DNA of 64,000 nucleotides. It comes from Lactobacillus melliventris (GTDB lineage Bacteria > Bacillota > Bacilli > Lactobacillales > Lactobacillaceae). The notes below the pieces were generated by a model. The model worked only from the letters and a program-made list of their open reading frames with translations. It did not search any database and was not told the origin of the DNA. This document shows, in pieces, positions 45,085 through 51,899 of the stretch. The translations under genes and the position numbers were made by a program. The first letter of the stretch is position 1; the number at the start of each line of letters is the position of its first letter. Where the stretch lies: NCBI RefSeq assembly GCF_013346935.1, contig NZ_JAAEEB010000004.1, forward strand, positions 124,001 to 188,000. Direction: 5' to 3'.

Positions 45085-46689
45085 TTAACGCTCCTCATCT
45101 TTCAAAATAGACGCTGAATTTTCCAAGGATAGAGCCGAACGGTAACGCTCAATGTATTGGGCAGCACCTGCAACTCCTTTTTGTTCAGGACTCAGTGTCA
45201 TTATTTCCGAATTAACAAAGACTTTCTCATCTAAGTAATCCTCCAGCTTTTCTTGAGCACCAAATAATACATATTGGGCTAAAACTGCCATGCCCCAAGG
45301 ACCACCAGCACTGGCATTAGTCATAACGGAAATTGGCATATTCAAAACATTAGATAAAACTTGTTGAGCTACAACAGGCGTCTTAAATAGTCCGCCTTGG
45401 GCAATCATAACGTCCATTGTCACTTTCTCCTCATTAGTTAAAATATCCATTCCAATCTTGAGTGGTGCAAAAGCTGAATAAAGCTGTGCCAACATAAAAT
45501 TAGCTAAAGTAAATTTGCTGTTAGGTGTTCTAATTAGCAAAGGTCTTCCTTCTTGGGTTTTGGTTACTGGTTCACCTGAAAAGTAGCTATAGTTAACTAT
45601 GCCACCGGCATCTGGATCTGACTTTGTAGTATCTAAAAACAAAGTGCTAAATAGTTCGACTGCATTAATATTTTTACCTAATCTGCCTGCAAATTCGCTA
45701 AAAACTTGCGACCAAGCATTAATATCTGAAGAACAGTTATTTATGTGAACCATTGCCACCGGCAGTCCCGTGGGAGTCGTCACAATATCAATATCCCTGT
45801 GTACTTTTTGCAAAGGCTTATCTAAAACAACCATTGAAAATTCTGATGTACCAACAGAGATGTTTCCTGTGCGCAGTCTAACGCTGTTGGTACTAATCAT
45901 TCCTGTTCCAGCATCACCTTCAGGTGGTGCCATAACACTACCGGCTTTTAAAGTGCCACTTGGATCAAGTAAAGCAGCACCTTTTTCAGTCAAATAACCT
46001 GCAACTTCACCAGCTTTTAAAACTTGAGGCAAAATATCTTCGATTTGCCACGGATACTGTTTCACCTTTTCTAAACTGGAAAATTTGCGAAGACATGTTT
46101 GGTCAAACTGACCATCACTATCAATTGGAAACATTCCTGAAGCGTCGCCAACGCCAATATTTTTTTCACCAGATAATTGCCAGTGAACATAACCAGCTAA
46201 AGTTGTGATGTAAGCAATATCTTTAACATGATGCTCGTTTTGCAGTATCGCATGATATAAATGTGCAATGCTCCAACGTAAAGGAATATTAAAGTTAAAT
46301 AGCTTGGTTAGTTCTTCTGCTGCATCTTCAGTAATGGTGTTACGCCATGTTCTGAATGGCACCAGCAGTTTGTCATTAGCGTCAAAAGCTAAATAGCCGT
46401 GCATCATTGCGCTGACACCTATGGCTCCTATTCTTTCAATTTTGACATGATATTTACTGCTGACCATAGCAGCTAACTGGGCATAACTTTGCCTTAAACC
46501 AGTCAAAATATCTGCTTGAGAATAGGTCCAAATACCATCTTGCAATCTGTTTTCCCATGAAAAGCTGCCAGAAGCCAGTGGCTGAAAATCAGGGCTGATT
46601 AGAACTGCTTTAATTTGTGTAGAACCAAATTCAATCCCTAATGTTGTTTGCCCCCTTTGAATGAGTTGAACAATTTTAGTAATGTTCAT
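45085..46689 (-). CDS. araB: Ribulokinase (FGGY family)
   Basis: A 534-residue FGGY kinase, first gene of the arabinose operon. It shows the N-terminal phosphate-1 motif LGIEFGSTQIKAVLI, the block GVSAMMHGYLAFD, and the C-terminal MIAQGGLFKTPVVAQQVLSNVLNMP. By sequence alone it could be called xylulokinase-like, but the neighbours araD and araA make L-ribulose the likely substrate. Expression starts from a promoter at 46750-46778 overlapped by an AraR-type site and a cre site. Confidence 0.92.
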   Translation of the reverse strand: MNITKIVQLIQRGQTTLGIEFGSTQIKAVLISPDFQPLASGSFSWENRLQDGIWTYSQADILTGLRQSYAQLAAMVSSKYHVKIERIGAIGVSAMMHGYLAFDANDKLLVPFRTWRNTITEDAAEELTKLFNFNIPLRWSIAHLYHAILQNEHHVKDIAYITTLAGYVHWQLSGEKNIGVGDASGMFPIDSDGQFDQTCLRKFSSLEKVKQYPWQIEDILPQVLKAGEVAGYLTEKGAALLDPSGTLKAGSVMAPPEGDAGTGMISTNSVRLRTGNISVGTSEFSMVVLDKPLQKVHRDIDIVTTPTGLPVAMVHINNCSSDINAWSQVFSEFAGRLGKNINAVELFSTLFLDTTKSDPDAGGIVNYSYFSGEPVTKTQEGRPLLIRTPNSKFTLANFMLAQLYSAFAPLKIGMDILTNEEKVTMDVMIAQGGLFKTPVVAQQVLSNVLNMPISVMTNASAGGPWGMAVLAQYVLFGAQEKLEDYLDEKVFVNSEIMTLSPEQKGVAGAAQYIERYRSALSLENSASILKDEER

Positions 46690-46736
46690 TTAAACGCCTC
46701 TTTCCTCACGATAGAATTCTCTCCTTAGCTTTCTTC

Positions 46737-46750
46737 GGAAAGCACTTTCA
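46737..46750 (-). promoter_or_regulatory. Catabolite-responsive element (cre) at the araB transcription start
   Basis: The reverse strand reads TGAAAGTGCTTTCC, matching the CcpA consensus TGWAARCGYTWNCW at 12 of 14 positions. It touches the -10 and covers the predicted start site, where CcpA-HPr(Ser-P) would block initiation when glucose is present. Confidence 0.7.
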
Positions 46751-46778
46751 TGATATATTTTTTATTTGAATAATTCAA
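46750..46778 (-). promoter_or_regulatory. Promoter of the araBD operon
   Basis: Reverse strand: -35 TTGAAT (46773-46778), a 17-base spacer and -10 TATCAT (46750-46755). The -35 and spacer lie within operator-like site A. Confidence 0.65.
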
Positions 46779-46780
46779 TA
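46761..46780. promoter_or_regulatory. AraR-type operator A (on the araB promoter)
   Basis: Contains the palindrome TTGAATAATTCAA; on the reverse strand the core is ATTCAAAT. It overlaps the -35 of araB. Sites B and C share the core ATTCRAAT. Confidence 0.55.
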
Positions 46781-46787
46781 GGCTTAA

Positions 46788-46807
46788 AAATTCATTCGAA
46801 TGTTTTT
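46788..46807. promoter_or_regulatory. AraR-type operator B
   Basis: AAATTCATTCGAATGTTTTT, with palindromic core CATTCGAATG. It lies just upstream of the araB promoter and aligns with site C over its whole length. Confidence 0.55.
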
Positions 46808-47036
46808 GAAAATTTTTAAGGTTTCTAAACTCTTAATTTCACGGCATTTTAGCTATTTTAGAAATTTTATTTGTTTTTATTGAACTTTTTTAGTTAAAAT
46901 TTATTGTTTACATTTATACCTTTATTTTTTATGAAAATGCTAATATTTCAGTAAAAAACAAATATAAGTTACCTTTTAAAATTGAACTATGTTATGATTT
47001 TAATCAAAAGAACATTAATTTTAACAATATTAGCTA

Positions 47037-47057
47037 AAATTTATTCAAATGAATTTT
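47037..47057. promoter_or_regulatory. AraR-type operator C (in the araR leader)
   Basis: AAATTTATTCAAATGAATTT, aligned with site B, ends two bases before the araR ribosome site AGGAGG (47058-47063). Binding here would give autoregulation of araR. Confidence 0.55.
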
Positions 47058-47070
47058 AGGAGGTTACACA

Positions 47071-48150
47071 ATGAAAAGCGATTACATAAACGTTGTGGAA
47101 ACACTTAAAAATGAAATAACTTTTGGTAATTACGAAGTTAACCAAAAATTACCCACAGAAGACGAGTTAATGCGCCGCTTCAAAGTCACTCGTTATGCTG
47201 TTAGAAAAGCCTTAACTGAATTGCAAAATGAGCATTTAATCTACAAAGTCCAAGGAAGCGGAATGTATATCCAGGATTGGAATAAAAAATGGCAAGCCAA
47301 TCCACAAAGCAAAACCATCGGATTAATTTGTACTCACATTGCAGATTACATTTTTCCCAAGATTATTGCTCAAATTGATTCAGTAATTGAACCGAAGGGC
47401 TATTCTTTGCTTTTAGCTAATACTCATAACTATCCTCAAACTGAACGGTCAAGTTTGATTAAAATGCTTGATTCGCAAGTGGCCGGTTTAATCGTTGAAC
47501 CCAGTGAAAGTGCCAAGCCTTGTCAAAATAGGGATATTTACCTCCGGATTGAAAAAAGTAAAATACCCTTGTTGTTCATTAATGCGGAGTACCCTGAATT
47601 TAATTTTCCTGCTATTGTGAATTCGGATAGAGAGTCAGAAAATGAATTGACAACTTATTTATTGCAACAAAATCATCGCCGAATTTTAGGTATCTTTCAA
47701 ACAGACGATCTTCAAGGGGTCGAACGGATGAAGGGTTTTATCGCTGCTTATCAGGAAAATAATGTTAATTTAGCAAGTAGCAATTTGATTATGTATAGCT
47801 CGCATGATTCTTTTTCAGTCATTAGTAAAAAAATTGATATCTATTTAAATAGTCCCGAACCGCCTACAGCAATAGCATGTTATCATGATGAATTAGCTGT
47901 TTTAGTCATTGACAAATTGAAAAAGCTAAAAATCAAAATTCCCCAAGATATTTCTGTGGTTGGTTTTGATAACTACGATTCCTCTGCTTACTTGAATCCT
48001 AGTTTGACCACAATGAATTATCAGAGAACTTCCGTTGGTCAAGAGGCAGGCAAAGGAATTTTAGCTTTAATAAATGGTAAGAAATTTGCTTCAGTGGTAC
48101 ATCACCCTGAGATGAAATTGCGTGATTCAGTTGCTACACTGAAGCAATAA
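47071..48150 (+). CDS. araR: Arabinose operon repressor (GntR HTH with LacI-type sensor)
   Basis: A 359-residue regulator with the AraR layout: an N-terminal GntR winged helix (about 1-70; QKLPTEDELMRRFKVTRYAVRKALTELQNEHLIYKVQGSGMYI) fused to a LacI/periplasmic-binding-type effector domain (about 80-355; TIGLICTHIADYIFPKIIAQI, NPSLTTMNYQRTSVGQEAG). AraR represses ara genes until L-arabinose binds. It is divergent from araB, with 380 bases between holding three related operator-like sites. ATG has AGGAGG eight bases upstream. Confidence 0.95.
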   Translation: MKSDYINVVETLKNEITFGNYEVNQKLPTEDELMRRFKVTRYAVRKALTELQNEHLIYKVQGSGMYIQDWNKKWQANPQSKTIGLICTHIADYIFPKIIAQIDSVIEPKGYSLLLANTHNYPQTERSSLIKMLDSQVAGLIVEPSESAKPCQNRDIYLRIEKSKIPLLFINAEYPEFNFPAIVNSDRESENELTTYLLQQNHRRILGIFQTDDLQGVERMKGFIAAYQENNVNLASSNLIMYSSHDSFSVISKKIDIYLNSPEPPTAIACYHDELAVLVIDKLKKLKIKIPQDISVVGFDNYDSSAYLNPSLTTMNYQRTSVGQEAGKGILALINGKKFASVVHHPEMKLRDSVATLKQ

Positions 48151-48190
48151 AAAAGGTGTTAATCAAAAATTTGATTAAAGTTAACCCCTT
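48151..48190 (-). terminator. Hairpin terminator between araR and the element remnant
   Basis: AAGGTGTTAA pairs with TTAACCCCTT (one mismatch), and a second stem TCAAA/TTTGA lies inside. The run of six T is on the reverse strand, so it stops reverse transcription entering araR; the araR side has only A-rich flank. Confidence 0.6.
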
Positions 48191-48192
48191 GA

Positions 48193-48425
48193 ATTGGACG
48201 TTAACATTAATTCATGTTTGCTAAAGCCGTATTTCGATATTCAATCGGGGGTATGGCCTTTTAGCGTGTGCCTGATTCTAGTTTGATTGTAGTATTTGAT
48301 CCATTTTTCTATGGCCTCCTACAGCGCCTTCTTAGTAGGACAAATATAAGTGTAGTAGTCTAGCTCAACCTTCATGATCTGAAAGAGACTCTCGCAGGTC
48401 GCATTGATTTGTTCGCTTTAATGGG
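48193..48425 (-). pseudogene. IS3-family transposase C-terminal remnant
   Basis: Reverse-strand translation gives the end of an IS3-type orfB integrase: ESLFQIMKVELDYYTY, then AIEKWIKYYNQTRIRHTLKGHTP, matching the family pattern ..FHLLKxEL...I..WIxYYNxxRI...LKGxxP. Stop codons interrupt it after KKAL and after HTPD, and only about 75 codons are left, with no N-terminal part, orfA or terminal repeats seen. It marks an old insertion at the edge of the decayed mobile element. Confidence 0.75.
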
Positions 48426-48557
48426 TTAATCATTACTTTGGTCGGTGTGATTAGCCTTTTTTTCTTTTTCAATTTCTGCAACTGTACGATTAAGATAATA
48501 ATTTATTGGCTTCATGTTGGGATGTTGTGTTCGAATCAACTCCAAATCCTGAGTCAT
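48426..48557 (-). CDS. Small protein of the element, 43 residues
   Basis: The frame begins ATG at 48557, overlapping the relaxase-remnant stop by four bases (ATGA), and ends with TAA at 48426. The product is polar with a charged coil (RTVAEIEKEKKAN) and no recognisable domain. The ATGA overlap suggests it was once translated with the Rep_trans gene. No homologue is recognised; it may be non-functional now that its partner is broken. Confidence 0.4.
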   Translation of the reverse strand: MTQDLELIRTQHPNMKPINYYLNRTVAEIEKEKKANHTDQSND

Positions 48558-49583
48558 ATTACTTTGTATGAATAATGCTTTCTTCGATTAGGACTTTCTA
48601 TATATTCGAATATAAAACATAAAAACTCATCTTTTCCGAATAATTGAACAATCCGATAAAATATTCCAGCAGCACCACCTACTAAAAACCACTTCAATTC
48701 TTGTACTAGCCTATCAGTTAACTTAGGCATAAGCGGAGGTATAATCCTTGTACCATTAGCTAAATCTGTAAGCTTCTGCCATAAAGGAATTAACTTACGT
48801 TCAGAATCTGTGAAAAACCACCGCTTCACAACGTAACTTATTAGCTTCTGACTAACTTCATCTTGTGCTTTTCCATTTAAGTCCTCAAGAATCGCGTGTG
48901 CCGCTTCGTGTTTAAATTCTCCTTCAATGCGAATCCAACTATCGCTTTGTTGTGCAAGATCAAAATATGGAGCATTAGCTTTATTATGCTCAATTTTTTT
49001 ATCATAAACACGTAAGAAGTTATCACTAGAGATCGCACCGCACGTAATTCCAGTAATAATCTTATTTGATTCAAAAAACTTTTGATGTTTAGAAGATAGG
49101 ACTCTTTTAAGAGAATCTAAAATTAAAACTTGCTTGGTTTGTAACTTTTGATGTAAAGCACTAGCAGTTAAATCACCTTCAAATTACATCGATGGCAACT
49201 TCTAATCATGTAAACCTTGTCTTCTTGGTAGTCATAAACTTGAGAAGTTTAATAAAGCTTAAATCATAGCCCCTGAGCTTGCCTAAGTTCTGCCAAGTCT
49301 TGAAACCAGTTGCACTAAAATAAAGTAACAGGCCTTGAATCTTTTTCTTGTCAGACCACATGATTTTTATTGTATTGTCATAATAACTAATGGCTTATGA
49401 ATAGTAGTTTAAGGCCTTGGCCTTATCTGAACCTCCAAATATCTCGGACAATTTCAATTCTTTATCAAGTTGAAGAGCAGTATTCATACCGCCCATCTTG
49501 TTTATAGGGATGTTAATACTAACTTGATCGACTGTTATAAAGTATTTGGTCATTTTTACGTATAACTCTTTATTTAGGTACAT
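48554..49583 (-). pseudogene. Rep_trans replication initiator/relaxase (NicK/MobT-like), frameshifted
   Basis: Reading the reverse strand and shifting frame gives one interrupted protein: MTKYFITVDQVSINIP.., IMWSDKKKIQGLLLYFSATGFKTWQNLG, DYQEDKVYMIRSCHRC, then a long intact part with FLRVYDKKIEHNKANAPYF, WIRIEGEFKHEAAHAIL and a C-terminus WFLVGGAAGIFYRIVQLFG. RVYDKK and RxE are marks of the Rep_trans family used by pT181-like plasmids and by the ICE relaxases NicK (ICEBs1) and Orf20 (Tn916). Breaks are seen near 49395 (TAA), 49370-49390, 49225-49240 and 49185 (one T missing in a T-run), so it is inactive. Its start abuts the oriT-like hairpin, and the FtsK remnant lies upstream, exactly the ICE order. 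Confidence 0.8.
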
Positions 49584-49608
49584 ACCCGCCTAATAGTTAT
49601 GGGCGGGT
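49584..49608. other. oriT-like hairpin (nic region candidate)
   Basis: ACCCGCC (49584-49590) and GGCGGGT (49602-49608) form a perfect 7-bp arm pair with an eleven-base centre, right next to the relaxase start. The ICEBs1 oriT, as I recall it, has ACCCCCC and GGGGGGT arms around a short centre ending in CTAACA. Here the reverse strand centre ends CTATTA before the GG arm. GC-rich arms in an AT-rich genome, and a position between the coupling-protein and relaxase genes, support the call. Confidence 0.6.
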
Positions 49609-49628
49609 TAATGCTGAACGGTCCGCTC

Positions 49629-49660
49629 GGAACGTTCCACTTGCCAGCCTCTGGCTGGCA
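49629..49660. repeat. GC-rich palindromes beside the oriT-like hairpin
   Basis: GGAACGTTCC (49629-49638) is a perfect palindrome, and TGCCAGCC/GGCTGGCA (49642-49649 and 49653-49660) forms an 8-bp perfect hairpin with a TCT loop. They lie in the non-coding gap before the coupling-protein gene and are probably accessory parts of the transfer origin. Confidence 0.5.
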
Positions 49661-49675
49661 TCCGTCAGCAGACAA

Positions 49676-50503
49676 CTACGGCTCTTCCCAGTAGTCTTCT
49701 TTAATGAACCATTTTGGATTAACTTCTCTTTGAATTCTATTTACAGTTTGCGGAATATCGATTGTAGACATGTTAGGAAAGTAAACAGGTTTAGGCATGA
49801 TAAATCCATTTTCATAGAATAAAGATGAGCCCTAATGTTTGCATTTAATGGCAATCCTTTAACATCAGTCATTGGGAACAACATACGTTTCGTATCCAAA
49901 TCCGCCACATTAGGAGCCATAAGAAAGCGATTACCAAATTGGAGTGTTGAATCACGAGGAAAAATTTCTGCAGATGGTCGCTGAATTCCAACAACCACGC
50001 TTAGCCCCGAAGGGCGAGACATAAATTGACGCTTGTCTTGCTGCAATCAAAAGTTCAAAAAGGTAACGCAAAATCTCACTTCTCAGTTTTGGATCGTTAA
50101 GGAGAAAGGCCAGTTCGTCGATAAATACAACGATATCCCTAACATGTTTACCATTGACCTCATAATCACTAGCCGTCTTACCAAATTCACCTGAAAAATG
50201 TGTATAACGGTTATGCATATTCTTAGTGAGTATACGCAAAGTACGTGCAGCTTGATTAGGTGTAACAGCAGGATGTAGAATTTTTAAACTAGCAAAATCA
50301 GCACCTTTACCATCAATTAAATAGACTTTTGCACCCATACCATTATTCTGACCTTCAATTCGACTTTTATAAGTCATCGAAGACAGCAAAACATCCTCAA
50401 GAGTATTAGTCTTGGTTGAACCAGTCACTCCAGATACAAGCATATGTGGACTAGCTTTCCAATCGATAATACAATTAGGTGCTAGTAATATCCTAGAAGT
50501 CAT
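49676..50503 (-). pseudogene. FtsK/SpoIIIE-type DNA translocase (conjugative coupling protein, TcpA-like), frameshifted
   Basis: Three consecutive pieces in different frames make one ~275-codon protein. Piece 1 has Walker A-like GVTGSTKT and Walker B IVVFIDELAFLL; piece 2 has SVVVGIQRPSAEIFPRDSTLQFGNRFLMA, the FtsK 'TQRPS' block; piece 3 ends FPNMSTIDIPQTVNRIQREVNPKWF..YWEEP and stops at TAG 49676. Frameshifts fall near 50020 and 49835. The Walker A glycine before Lys is Thr (GSTKT instead of GSGKT), a further sign of decay. Related proteins (Tn916 Orf21, ICEBs1 ConQ) pump DNA into the mating channel. The start overlaps the upstream gene by 11 bases. Confidence 0.8.
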
Positions 50504-51215
50504 CTTCGCTCACCTTTACCTGTGATACCAACAAGTTAATCTTATAAACGACTACGCCATTACTTAAGCTTTCTAAATTGGCGGAATGATGAAAGGCTGC
50601 TCCTACCTCAGTAGCTAATTCTTGTAAATGAAGAGTGTTAGTTACACCGTTAGCATCGATTGACAAGAGATAATAATCTTTATTAGTCATATCCAGAGTA
50701 TAATTAACCGCATTACGATAACGTCCAATCGTATAGTTATCTCGCTTATCTACTAATTTAGCAGAATTAGTTAAACGATTGAGAGCTTCAATTTGATCAG
50801 AATAAATAATTCTGTTCAGCTCATCTAATAACCATCGATATTGACTAATCACGGGGACAAGGATTAACAATAAGATGGATTGAAAAATAAAGCCTAGAAT
50901 AATACCTACAATCACACCAGCGACTAACAAAGCTGCATTGAAGTGATAGTGATCGTTAGGATCATATCTAATTATGCGCATGACTCCTCCCACAATTTTC
51001 ATAATTTGGTCATTAGTAAGATTTAAGATTCTTACACCTGTTGCATTTAAGCCCTCTCGTCCATTGAACGACCAATGCGCCAAGTTATCAAAAGCTACAA
51101 TCAGCATCCTAGAATTAAACATAATTTCAACATTATCTTTTTCTTTAAGCAGACACGCTTGGCCCTTTACTTTAATCTCAAATTCTGTAGATAAAGGTAA
51201 CAATTGGCTATTCAA
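50493..51215 (-). CDS. Predicted membrane protein of the conjugative element, 240 residues
   Basis: This protein is not recognised by family. It has two adjacent hydrophobic segments at about residues 93-130 (AALLVAGVIVGIILGFIFQSILLLILVPVISQY), a soluble N-terminal part and a soluble C-terminal part with NLESLSNGVVVYKINLLVSQVKV at the end. It is intact, starts with TTG at 51215 (AAGG eight bases upstream) and overlaps the coupling-protein gene. In Tn916-like elements small genes sit at this place before the FtsK gene. A role in DNA transfer is inferred from position only. Confidence 0.6.
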   Translation of the reverse strand: MNSQLLPLSTEFEIKVKGQACLLKEKDNVEIMFNSRMLIVAFDNLAHWSFNGREGLNATGVRILNLTNDQIMKIVGGVMRIIRYDPNDHYHFNAALLVAGVIVGIILGFIFQSILLLILVPVISQYRWLLDELNRIIYSDQIEALNRLTNSAKLVDKRDNYTIGRYRNAVNYTLDMTNKDYYLLSIDANGVTNTLHLQELATEVGAAFHHSANLESLSNGVVVYKINLLVSQVKVSEDDF

Positions 51216-51218
51216 TGA

Positions 51219-51428
51219 CTAAACCTTGTATACTGCACGTACTACATTATTTCCATTGTCATCTTTAACCGTTTCATTAGTTCCAGAAAGCACTTTAAAA
51301 ATACTATCTGTAGCTAATTTTAAAGGTCTTTGGAGTGCGTTATTGATTGGAGTAGCTTTGGGCAGAATTGCTGTTGCGAAAGATGAATCCTTAATATTCT
51401 CAATTGATTGATTAGTTGATTGTGCCAT
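51219..51428 (-). CDS. Small conserved-type protein at the head of the conjugation genes, 69 residues
   Basis: The start is ATG at 51428 with a perfect AAGGAGG seven bases upstream, so translation is well supported; 13 extra upstream codons in the frame have no site. The product is soluble with no domain I recognise (Ala/Thr/Asn-rich; ends VRAVYKV). It stops four bases before the 240-residue gene starts, so both are co-transcribed. It resembles in place and size the small Orf22/Orf23-like genes of Tn916 elements, but similarity was not checked. Confidence 0.6.
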   Translation of the reverse strand: MAQSTNQSIENIKDSSFATAILPKATPINNALQRPLKLATDSIFKVLSGTNETVKDDNGNNVVRAVYKV

Positions 51429-51495
51429 ATTTATACCTCCTTGTGAGGAGCGAGTGGGATATGGCATCCCTCATATTAAAATCGACAACAAAAGA

Positions 51496-51540
51496 GCGGA
51501 TTATCAGTTTGTATACTTCTTATACGCTCTGATAATCCGC
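51496..51540. repeat. Long perfect inverted repeat upstream of the conjugation genes
   Basis: GCGGATTATCAG (51496-51507) and CTGATAATCCGC (51529-51540) are exact complements. Between them GTATA and TATAC form an inner stem, so the whole can fold into one long hairpin. It lies about 70 bases upstream of the 69-residue gene start. Confidence 0.7.
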
Positions 51541-51550
51541 ATAACTAAAA

Positions 51551-51578
51551 GAAGCACATGCAAATAAACACGTGCTTC
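51551..51578 (-). terminator. Hairpin with short T-run upstream of the conjugation genes
   Basis: Reverse strand GAAGCACGTG pairs with CATGTGCTTC (one G-U) and is followed by TTTT. It could be a terminator of the upstream type IIG gene or an attenuator for the element genes. Confidence 0.5.
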
Positions 51579-51899
51579 TCATCGCCATTTTATTGAGTTT
51601 TTCCAAAAAATGGGCAGACTGGTAGCACAATGGAGAAGTTATATAAAAAATACCTTTATTACTTATACTTAAACAATTAATACACGCTACTACCATTAAT
51701 CCGCTAGCATGGACGCCCACGGTGGTATCACTACTTTGTCCATTCAAAAATCCATCGCAGACCTGTAGTAGCAGCAACATTGTTCTACGATGTATCCAAC
51801 ACAAACTCGCATGACACCATCATGACATGTTGGCGCAACTTGACGGTACTTTAATCACACGAGTAATAATCAATTTATACTTTAAAAAGTCTTAATATT

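Larger units (their letters stand above)
51429..51899. other. Non-coding region with stem-loops at the head of the element (471 bases)
   Basis: It has two strong inverted repeats (51496-51540 and 51551-51578) near the conjugation genes. The rest, 51600-51899, has no supported gene; a 94-codon reverse frame there lacks a ribosome site and any family match. It lies between the 69-residue gene and the type IIG stop codon. Confidence 0.5.

Noticed and set aside
48877-49074. 65-codon reverse frame inside the relaxase remnant
   Set aside because: It is a wrong-frame reading of the Rep_trans coding sequence, whose true frame reads FLRVYDKKIEHNKAN at this place.
51520-51804. 94-codon reverse frame between the element and the type IIG gene
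   Set aside because: No ribosome site, no recognisable motif, and its end lies within the 51496-51540 inverted repeat. A decayed gene cannot be excluded.
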